Assembly (NCBI RefSeq): GCF_004000255.1
Contig: NZ_RCIQ01000001.1
Coordinates: 434,001 to 498,000, forward strand
Reading direction: 5' to 3'
DNA: 64,000 nucleotides
From: Nioella ostreopsis
Lineage (GTDB): Bacteria; Pseudomonadota; Alphaproteobacteria; Rhodobacterales; Rhodobacteraceae
Positions 8,470-15,827 of the stretch are shown one piece after another; position 1 is the first letter of the stretch; the number at the start of each line of letters is the position of its first letter. The position numbers were made by a program, and so were the translations under genes. The notes under the pieces were generated by a model that worked only from the letters and a program-made list of their open reading frames with translations, did no database searches and was not told the origin of the DNA.

Positions 8470-8534
8470 TTTGGGGGCTCTGCCCCCGTCGCGTTGCAGG
8501 CGACTCCCCCGAGGTATTTTTGCCAAGATGAAAG
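8470..8534. repeat. REP-like intergenic element with GGGGGC hairpin and TATTTTTGCCAAGATGAAA tail
   Basis: GGGGGC (8473-8478) pairs with GCCCCC (8482-8487), followed by a GTCGC/GCGAC hairpin and then GAGGTATTTTTGCCAAGATG (8511-8530). I recognise this layout as a common dispersed repeat of Rhodobacterales. The same tail recurs at 15812-15827 plus 16600-16613, where an insertion sequence splits it. Lying between two convergent genes, it probably also serves as a transcription terminator. Confidence 0.65.
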
Positions 8535-8535
8535 C

Positions 8536-9393
8536 TCAGGCAATGCGGTCGCGGAGGTCTGACAGCACCGGATTCAGGTCGCGGGCCGTATGGCTTGCCT
8601 CGCGCACCAGCCAGTCGAAATGGCGGGTCAGGGCGCGCACCCGGTCACGGTCCCGGAACGCCACGTAGTAGCGGCCAAGATAGATCGCGGCGAGTTTCGG
8701 CCCGAAGATGGTGATCGGCGCGGAATAGACCCTTGCCGCGTCGTAGAGGAACAGCCGCAGCGTCGGGTAGAGCTGATCATGGACCGAGAGGATCCAGTCG
8801 ATCTGCTCTCGACGGACCCCGGCGGGCAGGTCCGCGTAATAGCCGGTTCCTTCGGCAAAGCTGCGCATCTCGTGCAGTGGCAGGGCAATCTCGTAGTCGC
8901 TTTCCGACGCGCGCATCCAGTCCAACCGCGCCTCGGCCACGGCAATGGCCTGACCGGGGCTTCGGTTCATCGTGTCCGCATATTCCCATTCCATCACCGC
9001 GCGGGTCTTGAGCATGTCGGGCAGGGTGGCGGGGACATGGCGGATCTTGTAGCCCGCCGCCTCCTGATGCCAGGCAAAGATCTGGTCATCGGCGGAGGTC
9101 GCACGTTCGGCTTCGGTCAGGGTGGCGGTGAGCAGGTCGGCGCTGGCCTCGGGGCGGTCGGACAGGCCCAGAAGCCAGTCGGTCGAGACCGAGAGCGTCT
9201 CGGCGCAGGCTGCCACCAGATGGCCACCGGGCATGCGTGCATCCGCTTCCGACAGCAATTGCGTCACGGTCGAACGGTCCACGCCCGTGGCTCTCGCCAG
9301 GGCTGCGCGGCTGGTGCCTGTCTGTTCCATCGCTTCGGCCAGGCGGGTTCGGAACAGGGCGGCGCGATCCAGCTTGTTGATGATTGAGCGCAT
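8536..9393 (-). CDS. Helix-turn-helix (XRE/lambda-repressor-like) regulator
   Basis: 285 residues. A phage-repressor-type HTH is at about residues 12-70 (RLAEAMEQTGTSRAALARATGVDRSTVTQLLSE region), and the remaining 200 residues form an uncharacterised alpha-helical sensor domain rich in aromatic and charged residues. It is divergent from the fatty acid desaturase at 9504, which is its likely target. The gap holds the inverted pair TTTCATCAA (9404-9412) / TTGATGAAA (9472-9480). No clear ribosome site precedes the ATG, so the start is less certain. Ligand unknown. Confidence 0.8.
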   Translation of the reverse strand: MRSIINKLDRAALFRTRLAEAMEQTGTSRAALARATGVDRSTVTQLLSEADARMPGGHLVAACAETLSVSTDWLLGLSDRPEASADLLTATLTEAERATSADDQIFAWHQEAAGYKIRHVPATLPDMLKTRAVMEWEYADTMNRSPGQAIAVAEARLDWMRASESDYEIALPLHEMRSFAEGTGYYADLPAGVRREQIDWILSVHDQLYPTLRLFLYDAARVYSAPITIFGPKLAAIYLGRYYVAFRDRDRVRALTRHFDWLVREASHTARDLNPVLSDLRDRIA

Positions 9394-9403
9394 TGTTGGA
9401 TAT

Positions 9404-9480
9404 TTTCATCAATGTTGAATTATTGTGGAGAATTCCCTGACTGCCTTGAAAAAGCAAGCCCTGATAGGAGTTTGATGAAA
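9404..9480. promoter_or_regulatory. Inverted half-sites in the regulator/desaturase gap
   Basis: TTTCATCAA at 9404-9412 and its exact reverse complement TTGATGAAA at 9472-9480 flank the centre of the divergent promoter region. They may be half-sites for the HTH protein. The spacing of about 60 bases would need looping or independent binding. Confidence 0.3.
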
Positions 9481-9503
9481 GCACCGACAGAGTGAAGGGG
9501 ACG

Positions 9504-10388
9504 ATGATGCGGGTCGAATGGCCGACGCTTGGGCTGATTTTGGCATGTTATACGGTTTGGGTGGCGGGGCTGTTCTGGTTGCCCGCGATCTGGATGCCCC
9601 TGGCCGTTCTGGCGCTGATCCTGTCCATTGCCCTGCAAAGCTCGCTTCAGCACGAGGTCATTCATGGCCACCCGTTTCCGGGGCGCAAATGGGGGGCGGC
9701 ACTGGTCTATGCCTCGCTGAACCTTGCTATTCCCTATGGCCGTTTCCGCGACACCCACCTATCGCACCATTTGGACAGCACCTTGACTGACCCCTATGAT
9801 GACCCGGAAAGCAACTATCTGGACCCTGCGGTCTGGGGACGGCTGGCAAGCCCGGTGCGGGCGCTGCTGCGGGCCAACAACACGCTGCTGGGCCGGATGG
9901 TTCTGGGGCCGCTGATCGGGCAGGTGACCTTCATGGCGGGCGACCTGCGGCAGATAAGGGCGGGCAACAGGCGGGTGCTGGTGTCATGGCTGGGGCATGG
10001 GGCGATGATGGTCCTGATCCTGTGGATCGTCAGCCTGTCACCGGTGCCGGTCTGGGCCTATCTGCTGACTTGTTACGCGGGGCTTGCGGTGCTCAAGATC
10101 CGCACGTTCCTGGAACATCAGGCCCATGAGAAGGTGCGCGGGCGCACCGTGATCGTCGAGGATCGGGGTCTGCTGGCCTTCCTCTTCCTCAACAACAATT
10201 TCCACGTCGTGCACCATATGCACCCGCGCACGCCCTGGTATCGGCTGCCGGGGCTCTATTTTGCCAACCGTGAGAAATACCTGAGCCGCAACGATGGCTA
10301 TCGGTATCGCAGTTATGGGCAGATCTTCCGGCGGCATTTCCTGCGCGCCAAGGATCCGGTGCCGCATCCGCTGTGGCCGCGCGACTGA
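9504..10388 (+). CDS. Membrane fatty acid desaturase family protein
   Basis: 294 residues from the ATG at 9504 (a second ATG follows at 9507; AAGGGG lies just upstream, and a GTG at 9492 is less likely). Three histidine boxes for the di-iron centre are visible: HEVIHGH, HLSHH and HVVHHMH. Several hydrophobic membrane spans separate them. The family introduces double bonds or hydroxyls into lipids at the inner membrane. Fatty acids, sphingolipids or carotenoid-type lipids are all possible substrates. It is probably controlled by the divergent HTH regulator. Confidence 0.88.
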   Translation: MMRVEWPTLGLILACYTVWVAGLFWLPAIWMPLAVLALILSIALQSSLQHEVIHGHPFPGRKWGAALVYASLNLAIPYGRFRDTHLSHHLDSTLTDPYDDPESNYLDPAVWGRLASPVRALLRANNTLLGRMVLGPLIGQVTFMAGDLRQIRAGNRRVLVSWLGHGAMMVLILWIVSLSPVPVWAYLLTCYAGLAVLKIRTFLEHQAHEKVRGRTVIVEDRGLLAFLFLNNNFHVVHHMHPRTPWYRLPGLYFANREKYLSRNDGYRYRSYGQIFRRHFLRAKDPVPHPLWPRD

Positions 10389-10429
10389 ATCGACTTGCCA
10401 AGCCTGTGAGCATGGGCGCATGAAGCGAC

Positions 10430-11341
10430 ATGCCCCTCTGGATCCCCGTCACGATCTTTGCCGCCTTCATGCAGAACCTGCGGTTCCTGCTGCAACGGCA
10501 TCTGAAAGTGACCAGCCTCTCCACGGCAGGCGCGACCTGGGCGCGGTTTCTCTATTCCGCGCCGATGGTTCTGGCGATCGTGCTGGGGTTTTCCGCAGTG
10601 ACGGGTCAGGAACTGCCCGCCACCAACCTGCGGTTCTGGGCCTTCATCCTGTCGGGCGGCTTGGCGCAGATCGTGGCGACCATGTGCGTGGTGGCGCTGT
10701 TTGCGCGGCGCAATTTCGCGGTCGGCATCACCCTGAAGAAGACCGAGGTCATCCTGACCGCGCTGGTCGGGCTGGTGGTTCTGGGCGAAGCGGTGTCCCT
10801 GCCGGTCGTCGTGGCCATCGGGTTCGGCTTTGCGGGCGTGGTTTTGCTGTCGGACCCGCCCAAGGGGGACGTGGCCCTGCCGTGGCGGGCGCGGCTCTTC
10901 AACGTGGCGTCGGGCTATGGCCTGCTGTCCGGGCTGCTGTTCAGCGTCTCGGCTGTGGGTTATCGGGGGGCGTCCCTCGCTTTGCCTGACGGGTCCGTCT
11001 TCCTGCGCGCTTCTTTTACCCTGTCGGCGGCAACCATGGTGCAGGCACTGGCGCTTGGCGCGTGGCTGTTCTGGCGGGAACGGGAAGAGATTGGCCGGGT
11101 TCTGTCCAGTTGGCGCGTGTCGGGGCTGGTCGGGCTGACCTCGATGCTGGGATCACTTGGCTGGTTCACCGCCTTCACCCTGCAAAGCGCGGCCTATGTG
11201 AAGGCCGTGGGGCAGGTGGAGCTGCTGTTCACCTTCCTGTTCTCGATCTTCTGGCTGAAGGAGCGGTCCTCGGCCAAGGAACTGGGTGGCGCGGCGCTGA
11301 TCGTGCTGAGCTTGCTGCTGATCGTCTGGGGGGCGTTCTGA
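10430..11341 (+). CDS. EamA/DMT-superfamily transporter
   Basis: 303 residues with about ten hydrophobic helices in two EamA-like halves; KKTEVILTALVGLVVLGE marks the end of the first half and GGAALIVLSLLLIVWG the end of the second. Members export amino acids, nucleosides or other small metabolites across the inner membrane. The substrate is not deducible. It follows the desaturase by 41 bases and precedes the AEC transporter by 3, suggesting an operon. Confidence 0.88.
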   Translation: MPLWIPVTIFAAFMQNLRFLLQRHLKVTSLSTAGATWARFLYSAPMVLAIVLGFSAVTGQELPATNLRFWAFILSGGLAQIVATMCVVALFARRNFAVGITLKKTEVILTALVGLVVLGEAVSLPVVVAIGFGFAGVVLLSDPPKGDVALPWRARLFNVASGYGLLSGLLFSVSAVGYRGASLALPDGSVFLRASFTLSAATMVQALALGAWLFWREREEIGRVLSSWRVSGLVGLTSMLGSLGWFTAFTLQSAAYVKAVGQVELLFTFLFSIFWLKERSSAKELGGAALIVLSLLLIVWGAF

Positions 11342-11344
11342 CCA

Positions 11345-12271
11345 ATGGATATCGTTCTCAGCATCGCGCCGGTCTTCGTGCTGATCTGCCTGGGCTACGT
11401 GCTGCGCCGGGGCGGGATCCCGTCGGCGGAGTTCTGGAACCTCAATGACCGGCTGGTCTATTTCCTGCTGATGCCGGCCCTGTTCTACGTGCGGATTTCC
11501 ACGGCGGAGCTATCGGGCGAGACATTGGCGACGCTGGCCACCGTGCTTTATGCGGCGTTCTTCGCCGCCATTGGCTTCGGCATCCTGATGAGCTGGCTGA
11601 TCCGGCGCGACGGGACGGTGGTGACGTCGCTTCTGCAAGGGGTGGGGCGGTTCAACACCTTCATTGCGCTGGCGGTGGCCGAGGCGCTTTATGGCGCGCC
11701 CGCCCTGCAGATCGCGGTGCTGGCGGCGGCGGCGCTGGTGCCGGTGGTGAACCTGACGGTGGTGAGCCTCTTTGCGCTCTACGTGCCGCGACCCGGGGCG
11801 CGGCCGGTGCTGTCGGCCCTGAAGGGGCTGGCGACGAACCCGCTGATCCTGTCGATCCTCGCAGGGCTGCTGGCCAACTGGGCCGGGCTTGGTGGGCTGC
11901 CGGTGCTGCATGACACGCTGTCGGTGCTCGGGGCGGCGGCCCTGCCGATCATGCTGCTTTGTGTCGGCGCGAACCTGAAGCTGCGCGGGCTGTCGGGCGA
12001 TGCGCTGCCTATTGCGCTGTCGGCTGTGGGCAAGCTGGTCGTGTTTCCCTCGGTGGTGCTGGCCATTGCCATGGCGCTCGGGGTAGAGCCGTTGCAGGCG
12101 CAGGTCCTGCTGATCTACGGGGCGCTGCCCACGGGAGTGGCGGCCTATACGCTGGCGCGGCAACTGGGGGGTGATGCGCCGCTGATGGCCGCGATGATCA
12201 CCGTGCAGACGTTGCTGAGCTTTGCCGCGATGCCGATCTGGATCGCGATCGGAGAGTGGCTCTTCCTCTGA
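11345..12271 (+). CDS. AEC-family (auxin efflux carrier-like) permease
   Basis: 308 residues with the ten-helix pattern of the AEC/bile-acid:Na+ fold: N-terminal IAPVFVLICLGYVLRRGG, the characteristic NTFIALAVAEALYG segment in the first repeat, and LLIYGALPTGVAAYTLARQLGG in the second. Bacterial members are usually predicted malate/carboxylate or organic anion transporters. The start is 3 bases after the preceding stop. The array of three palindromes at 12286 follows the gene and probably ends its transcript. Confidence 0.9.
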   Translation: MDIVLSIAPVFVLICLGYVLRRGGIPSAEFWNLNDRLVYFLLMPALFYVRISTAELSGETLATLATVLYAAFFAAIGFGILMSWLIRRDGTVVTSLLQGVGRFNTFIALAVAEALYGAPALQIAVLAAAALVPVVNLTVVSLFALYVPRPGARPVLSALKGLATNPLILSILAGLLANWAGLGGLPVLHDTLSVLGAAALPIMLLCVGANLKLRGLSGDALPIALSAVGKLVVFPSVVLAIAMALGVEPLQAQVLLIYGALPTGVAAYTLARQLGGDAPLMAAMITVQTLLSFAAMPIWIAIGEWLFL

Positions 12272-12285
12272 GGCCGGGCGCGGGG

Positions 12286-12350
12286 AAGGGCCTTCGAAGG
12301 CCCTTTTGAACGCGGTTCGAACCGCGTTTCAAGCGGCTTGCAAGCCGCTT
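12286..12350. repeat. Tandem perfect palindromes (three 20-base units)
   Basis: AAGGGCCTTCGAAGGCCCTT (12286-12305), AACGCGGTTCGAACCGCGTT (12309-12328) and AAGCGGCTTGCAAGCCGCTT (12331-12350). Each is a perfect 20-base palindrome; spacers are 3 and 2 bases. All share the frame AA-N5-TTCGAA (or TTGCAA)-N5-TT while the five variable bases differ completely. The array fills the convergent gap between the AEC permease and the NUDIX gene. It matches the two-unit array at 6476-6520 in unit length, frame and spacing. Confidence 0.92.
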
Positions 12351-12355
12351 CCCCC

Positions 12356-13024
12356 TCACAACCGTTCGAACCGGCTGATTTCGTCGAGATTGTTGAAGAA
12401 CGGCACACCCGGCTGGTCGGTGCCGTTCAGGATGGCGCTCGTTTCGGCCAGCACCACCTCGGTGATGAAGGGCATGTCGAACTTGCGCACCTCGTCCAGT
12501 GGCACCCATTGCAAATGGCTCAGCTCATCCTCGGCCTTGCCGAAATCGTCCGGGTCATTGGCGAGCTTCTCGGCCTCGGCCAGGAAGAACCGCGCATCGA
12601 ACCGTCGGGGGCGACCCGGCGGGGTGATGGCCCGGAAGACGAAGCTCAGCGCATTGCCATCGGGCAGATGCCCGGTCCGCAGGTAGCCGCGCCAGCCGCG
12701 GGGTGCCTCGATCTCTCCCGCACGCGGGTCTTCGGCCCCCAGAAGCAGCCCGGTTTCTTCCCACAGTTCGCGGGTGGCGGCATTCAGCAGCGCCTCGGGC
12801 GCGGTCGTGCTTTGATTGGCCAGCCGCCGCAGGCAATCCGCGCCCGCCGGGTTGGCGACCGGAATCTCGGCATCCACCGCATCCACCGCGCCGCCGGGAA
12901 AGACGAATTTCGACGGCATGAACACCGCGCTGTGTCCGCGCTGCCCCATCAACACACGTGGGCGCGTATTGGCGTCGCGCACCATGATGATGGTGGCGGC
13001 ATCGCGGATCGGGATATCGGTCAC
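12356..13024 (-). CDS. NUDIX hydrolase
   Basis: 222 residues from the GTG at 13024, which overlaps the upstream DUF983 stop as GTGA and has AGAGG upstream; an in-frame ATG at 13048 is the alternative. The protein then begins TDIPIRDAATIIMVRD. The Nudix box is present as FPGGAVDA followed, after an insertion of about 40 residues, by the helix ATRELWEETGLLL with the metal-binding REXXEE. The insertion resembles the NUDT19/RppH-distant subclass that hydrolyses acyl-CoA or nucleotide diphosphates. Substrate unknown. Confidence 0.85.
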   Translation of the reverse strand: MTDIPIRDAATIIMVRDANTRPRVLMGQRGHSAVFMPSKFVFPGGAVDAVDAEIPVANPAGADCLRRLANQSTTAPEALLNAATRELWEETGLLLGAEDPRAGEIEAPRGWRGYLRTGHLPDGNALSFVFRAITPPGRPRRFDARFFLAEAEKLANDPDDFGKAEDELSHLQWVPLDEVRKFDMPFITEVVLAETSAILNGTDQPGVPFFNNLDEISRFERL

Positions 13025-13404
13025 AGCCCGTGCATCCTCTTCGCCCATTGGATGCCCACGAAGACCCCCTTGAAGCGCGGCAGCAGAAACAGCGACAGCG
13101 CCACGGTGCCGATGCCGAAGATCGCCAGCATCTCCATCGGGCTGGGGCGGTAGGCCATGAACACATGCAGCATGCCCGCCACCATCAGATGGCCCACGAT
13201 CAGGATGGTCAGATAGGCGGGGCCATCATCTGCGCGGGTCTTGGTCAGGTCCAGACCGCAGCAATCGCAGCTGTCATTGAGCTTCAGGTAGCCGCGCAAC
13301 ACCCGGCCTTCGCCGCATTGCGGGCAGCGTTTGCGCCAGCCCTTGCGGACGGCGGGCCAGAAGGGCCGTTCCTCGACCTGGGCGGTAATCGTTTCCGTGG
13401 CCAT
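13021..13404 (-). CDS. DUF983 membrane protein with Zn-ribbon-like N-terminus
   Basis: 127 residues. The ATG at 13404 has GAGGAG upstream and gives the family-typical start; longer readings run into non-coding sequence. Two CxxC pairs, CPQC and CDCC, form a rubredoxin-like metal knuckle at about residues 28-52, followed by two hydrophobic helices (about 65-85 and 92-112). The family is common in alphaproteobacteria and has no established function. It overlaps and is presumably translated with the NUDIX gene. Confidence 0.88.
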   Translation of the reverse strand: MATETITAQVEERPFWPAVRKGWRKRCPQCGEGRVLRGYLKLNDSCDCCGLDLTKTRADDGPAYLTILIVGHLMVAGMLHVFMAYRPSPMEMLAIFGIGTVALSLFLLPRFKGVFVGIQWAKRMHGL

Positions 13405-13571
13405 GGCGGCCTCCTCATGCGCGGTTTCTTGGATTGGTTCCATATCTAGTCCTGCCGCGCAACAATCGGAACCCCATCTGGGCGCGGCAAACTGGCTGCG
13501 AATCTTTTTGCGACGGAAACCGCGACCTGCCCCGTTCAAAGGTCAGACAGGCATGAAAAAGGAGATTGCAG

Positions 13572-14150
13572 ATGTCGACCAAGAAAGCCCTGATGCTGAG
13601 CGTTCTCATTCCCGTTGGCCTTGCGCTGGCCCTTCCCGTGGCAGCCATGGGGCCGGGCGGACGCGGCGGTGATATGGAGCGTCCCGCCTTCACTGACCTC
13701 GATGCCGATGGCAATGGCGAACTGACGCTGGACGAAATGCTGGCGCATCGCGAGGCCCGGTTTGCAGAAGCCGACACCGATGGCGATGGCAACCTCAGCC
13801 GGGATGAGTTGATCGCTGCGGCCATGGGCCGGGTGGAAGCCTCGATCGACCGCCGGATGGAGCGTTTCGACGACAATGAAGATGGCATGCTGAGCGCCAA
13901 CGAAATGGACGATATGCGCCCCCGTGGCCCCGGACCGGAGCGTCTCTTCAGCCGCATGGATGAAGACGGCGACGGTGTTGTGACGGCCGAGGAATTCGAG
14001 ACCGCAGCGGCAAACATGATGCAGCGCCGCGGCGGCATGGGTGGCCAGGGGCGCCACGGTGGCGGTGGCGAAGGCCACGGGCATCGCGGAGACCACGACG
14101 GCCAGGGCGGTGGCCATGGCTGGTGGCGCAATCAGTCTGACGAAGGCTGA
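13572..14150 (+). CDS. Exported EF-hand calcium-binding protein
   Basis: 192 residues, start at the ATG 13572 with AAAGGAG upstream. A Sec signal peptide spans about residues 1-25 (MSTKKALMLSVLIPVGLALA, cleavage after PVAA). Four EF-hand loops follow, with DLDADGNGELTLDE, DTDGDGNLSRDE, DDNEDGMLSANE and DEDGDGVVTAEE, then a Gly/His-rich tail with many HG pairs that could bind metal. It is the first gene of a group with a sigma factor and a Spy/CpxP-like protein, so a role in periplasmic metal or envelope sensing is plausible. A hairpin follows its stop. Confidence 0.9.
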   Translation: MSTKKALMLSVLIPVGLALALPVAAMGPGGRGGDMERPAFTDLDADGNGELTLDEMLAHREARFAEADTDGDGNLSRDELIAAAMGRVEASIDRRMERFDDNEDGMLSANEMDDMRPRGPGPERLFSRMDEDGDGVVTAEEFETAAANMMQRRGGMGGQGRHGGGGEGHGHRGDHDGQGGGHGWWRNQSDEG

Positions 14151-14159
14151 TCTCGATGC

Positions 14160-14196
14160 GGGAAAGAGCGGCCTCTCCCCCCGGTCGCTCTTTCCC
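14160..14196 (+). terminator. Strong hairpin between EF-hand and sigma genes (attenuator-like)
   Basis: GGGAAAGAGCG (14160-14170) pairs perfectly with CGCTCTTTCCC (14186-14196) around a 15-base loop. There is no T-run after it, so it may act as a partial terminator or as an mRNA end that keeps EF-hand protein levels above sigma factor levels. Confidence 0.55.
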
Positions 14197-14225
14197 CAAC
14201 TGCGCAGGCGGGCTACGACAGGAGA

Positions 14226-14810
14226 ATGGAGCCGTTGGATGCCGATCTGGACCAGCTTCAGGACGATGCCCTGATGGTGCTGTTTGCCAATGGCGAACCG
14301 GCAGCGGCCCGAATTCTGACCGCCCGCCTGCTGCCCCGGGCCCTGAGCCATGCCGCGCGGGTTCTGGGCGACCGGGCCGAGGCCGAGGATGTGGCGCAGG
14401 AGGCGATGCTGCGGCTCTGGCGCGCGGCGGCGAATTGGCAGCCCGGGGGCGCCAAGCCCTCGACATGGCTCTACAAGGTGGTGGCGAACATGACCGTGGA
14501 CCGCTTGCGCCGGTCGGGTCGTGCCGTGGGGCTGGACGAAAGCGCCGAGCCCGAGGATGATCGGCCCGGTGCCGAGGAACAACTGGTTCAGGCTGGCCGC
14601 ATGGCGGCGCTCGATGCGGCGCTGGCCCGGCTGCCGGAACGGCAGCGCCAGGCGGTGGTGCTGCGCCATATCGAGGGGTTGTCGAACCCCGAAATCGCTG
14701 ACGCGCTGGAGATCAGCGTCGAGGCCGTCGAAAGCCTGACCGCGCGCGGCAAACGCGCCCTGGCGCAGGCCCTGGCCGGACAGAAGGAGGCCCTAGGCTA
14801 TGACACATGA
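14226..14810 (+). CDS. RNA polymerase sigma factor, ECF/sigma70-like
   Basis: 194 residues. Region 2 is visible from ARVLGDRAEAEDVAQEAMLRLWRAA (about 40-65) and the -10-binding stretch WLYKVVANMTVDRLRR; region 4 reads ALARLPERQRQAVVLRHIEGLSNPEIADALEISVEAVESLTARGKRAL (about 138-185). AGGAGA abuts the ATG. Family logic predicts autoregulation and inhibition by a membrane partner; the next gene, overlapping by 11 bases, is a small membrane protein that could be that partner. The inducing signal is unknown, with metal or envelope stress favoured by the neighbours. Confidence 0.93.
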   Translation: MEPLDADLDQLQDDALMVLFANGEPAAARILTARLLPRALSHAARVLGDRAEAEDVAQEAMLRLWRAAANWQPGGAKPSTWLYKVVANMTVDRLRRSGRAVGLDESAEPEDDRPGAEEQLVQAGRMAALDAALARLPERQRQAVVLRHIEGLSNPEIADALEISVEAVESLTARGKRALAQALAGQKEALGYDT

Positions 14811-15147
14811 TCTGGATGATCTCTTTGCGGCGGCCCGTGGGGCCGAGGTGCCGGGCGACGATCTAGTGGCCCGGGTGCTGGCCGACGCGGCGGCCGTGCA
14901 GGCCGAGGTGGCGACGAGAGCCGCGCCTTCGGGGGGCGGTTGGATGTCGGGTCTGATGTCCGGGATAGGCGGCTGGTTCGGCGCGGGGAGCCTCGTGGCC
15001 GCCACCACGGCGGGACTTCTGATCGGATTCTACGCGCCGGACACCGTTGACACTGTTCTGGGCGGGCAATTGTCCGAACTGGGGCTGGTGACGCAGGACG
15101 ATCTGATGCCGGGGCTGGCCTATCTGCTGCCCGGTGAAGGGGGATAA
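14800..15147 (+). CDS. Small membrane protein, possible anti-sigma partner
   Basis: 115 residues. It starts inside the end of the sigma gene (11-base overlap), implying translational coupling. The cytoplasmic N-terminal part, MTHDLDDLFAAARGAEVPGDD, is acidic and resembles the short N-termini of alphaproteobacterial anti-sigma factors. One hydrophobic span lies at about residues 62-80 and a short acidic C-terminus ends in YLLPGEGG. I do not recognise a named domain. Anti-sigma function is inferred from position and topology. Confidence 0.68.
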   Translation: MTHDLDDLFAAARGAEVPGDDLVARVLADAAAVQAEVATRAAPSGGGWMSGLMSGIGGWFGAGSLVAATTAGLLIGFYAPDTVDTVLGGQLSELGLVTQDDLMPGLAYLLPGEGG

Positions 15148-15150
15148 GAG

Positions 15151-15648
15151 ATGACCGAACCCACCCAAGCCAAACCGCGCACGCGCCGGGGGATCAAGAT
15201 TGCCCTGGGGCTGAGCCTCGCGGTCAACCTGCTGATCCTGGGCGCGGTTGGTGGGGCCATGCTGAACGGGCGGCCCGACGGGTCGATCCGCGATCGGATG
15301 GACCTTGTGCGGACTCTTGGGCTCGGCCCGCTTGGCCGGGCACTGGACCGGGAGGACCGCAGCCAGATCGTGGCCCGTGTGGGCCAGGACCGGGCGCAGG
15401 TGCGGGCAGAGCGCGAGGCGCTTTTGGCCGCGACCCTCGCTTTCGTGACGGCGGTGGAGGCCGATCCATTCGATCGCGAGGCCACCGCAGCGGCGCTCGC
15501 GCAGCAGCGCGACCATGTGCGCGGGTTGCAGGAGCGCGGGCATGGGGCGCTGATGGAACAGCTGGAACGGATGTCACCTGCCGCGCGGGCCGAATTTGCC
15601 GCCCGTTTGCGCCAGTCGCTTGAGCGTCATCGCAACGATCGCCGGTAA
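15151..15648 (+). CDS. Periplasmic heavy-metal sensor/Spy-CpxP-like protein
   Basis: 165 residues, 3 bases after the preceding gene. An Arg/Lys-rich N-terminus (TRRGIKIALGLSLAVNLLILGAVGG) forms a signal anchor, followed by a long, charged, alpha-helical region with the R-x3-R and LxxxR patterns of the CnrX/ZraP/CpxP 'heavy-metal resistance' family (about residues 70-160). Such proteins sense metals or act as periplasmic chaperones. It completes the EF-hand-sigma-membrane protein group and ends ahead of a terminator-like hairpin. Confidence 0.78.
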   Translation: MTEPTQAKPRTRRGIKIALGLSLAVNLLILGAVGGAMLNGRPDGSIRDRMDLVRTLGLGPLGRALDREDRSQIVARVGQDRAQVRAEREALLAATLAFVTAVEADPFDREATAAALAQQRDHVRGLQERGHGALMEQLERMSPAARAEFAARLRQSLERHRNDRR

Positions 15649-15803
15649 CCCTTGCCGTTTCGCCGCCTGCCGGCGTCGACCCGGGAGCGTCCCGTCTCAA
15701 CCCCCGGCTTGCGCCGGAGGCCTCGACGGGCCGCGTTGCCACGGACTCGTGGCACGGTCGGCTCTGCAGGGGGCGCGGGCAATGCGGGTGTGAGTGCGGG
15801 ACG

Positions 15804-15823
15804 CCTCCGGCGGAGGTATTTTT
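15804..15823 (+). terminator. Terminator-like hairpin in a truncated REP-like repeat
   Basis: CCTCC (15804-15808) pairs with GGAGG (15812-15816) over a GGC loop, followed by TATTTTT. It is the left half of the repeat also seen at 8470-8534 and lies 155 bases after the sigma operon. The 150 bases before it hold no gene that I can support. Confidence 0.5.
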
Positions 15824-15827
15824 GCCA

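Noticed and set aside
12286-12350. Palindrome array as a CRISPR or as a simple terminator
   Set aside because: The units differ in sequence and spacers are only 2-3 bases, so it is not a CRISPR. There is no T-run, and three consecutive perfect palindromes with a common frame go beyond a plain terminator.
15649-15803. Small open frames between the Spy-like gene and the IS
   Set aside because: They have no ribosome sites and no recognisable protein features, and they cross the repeat; this stretch appears non-coding.
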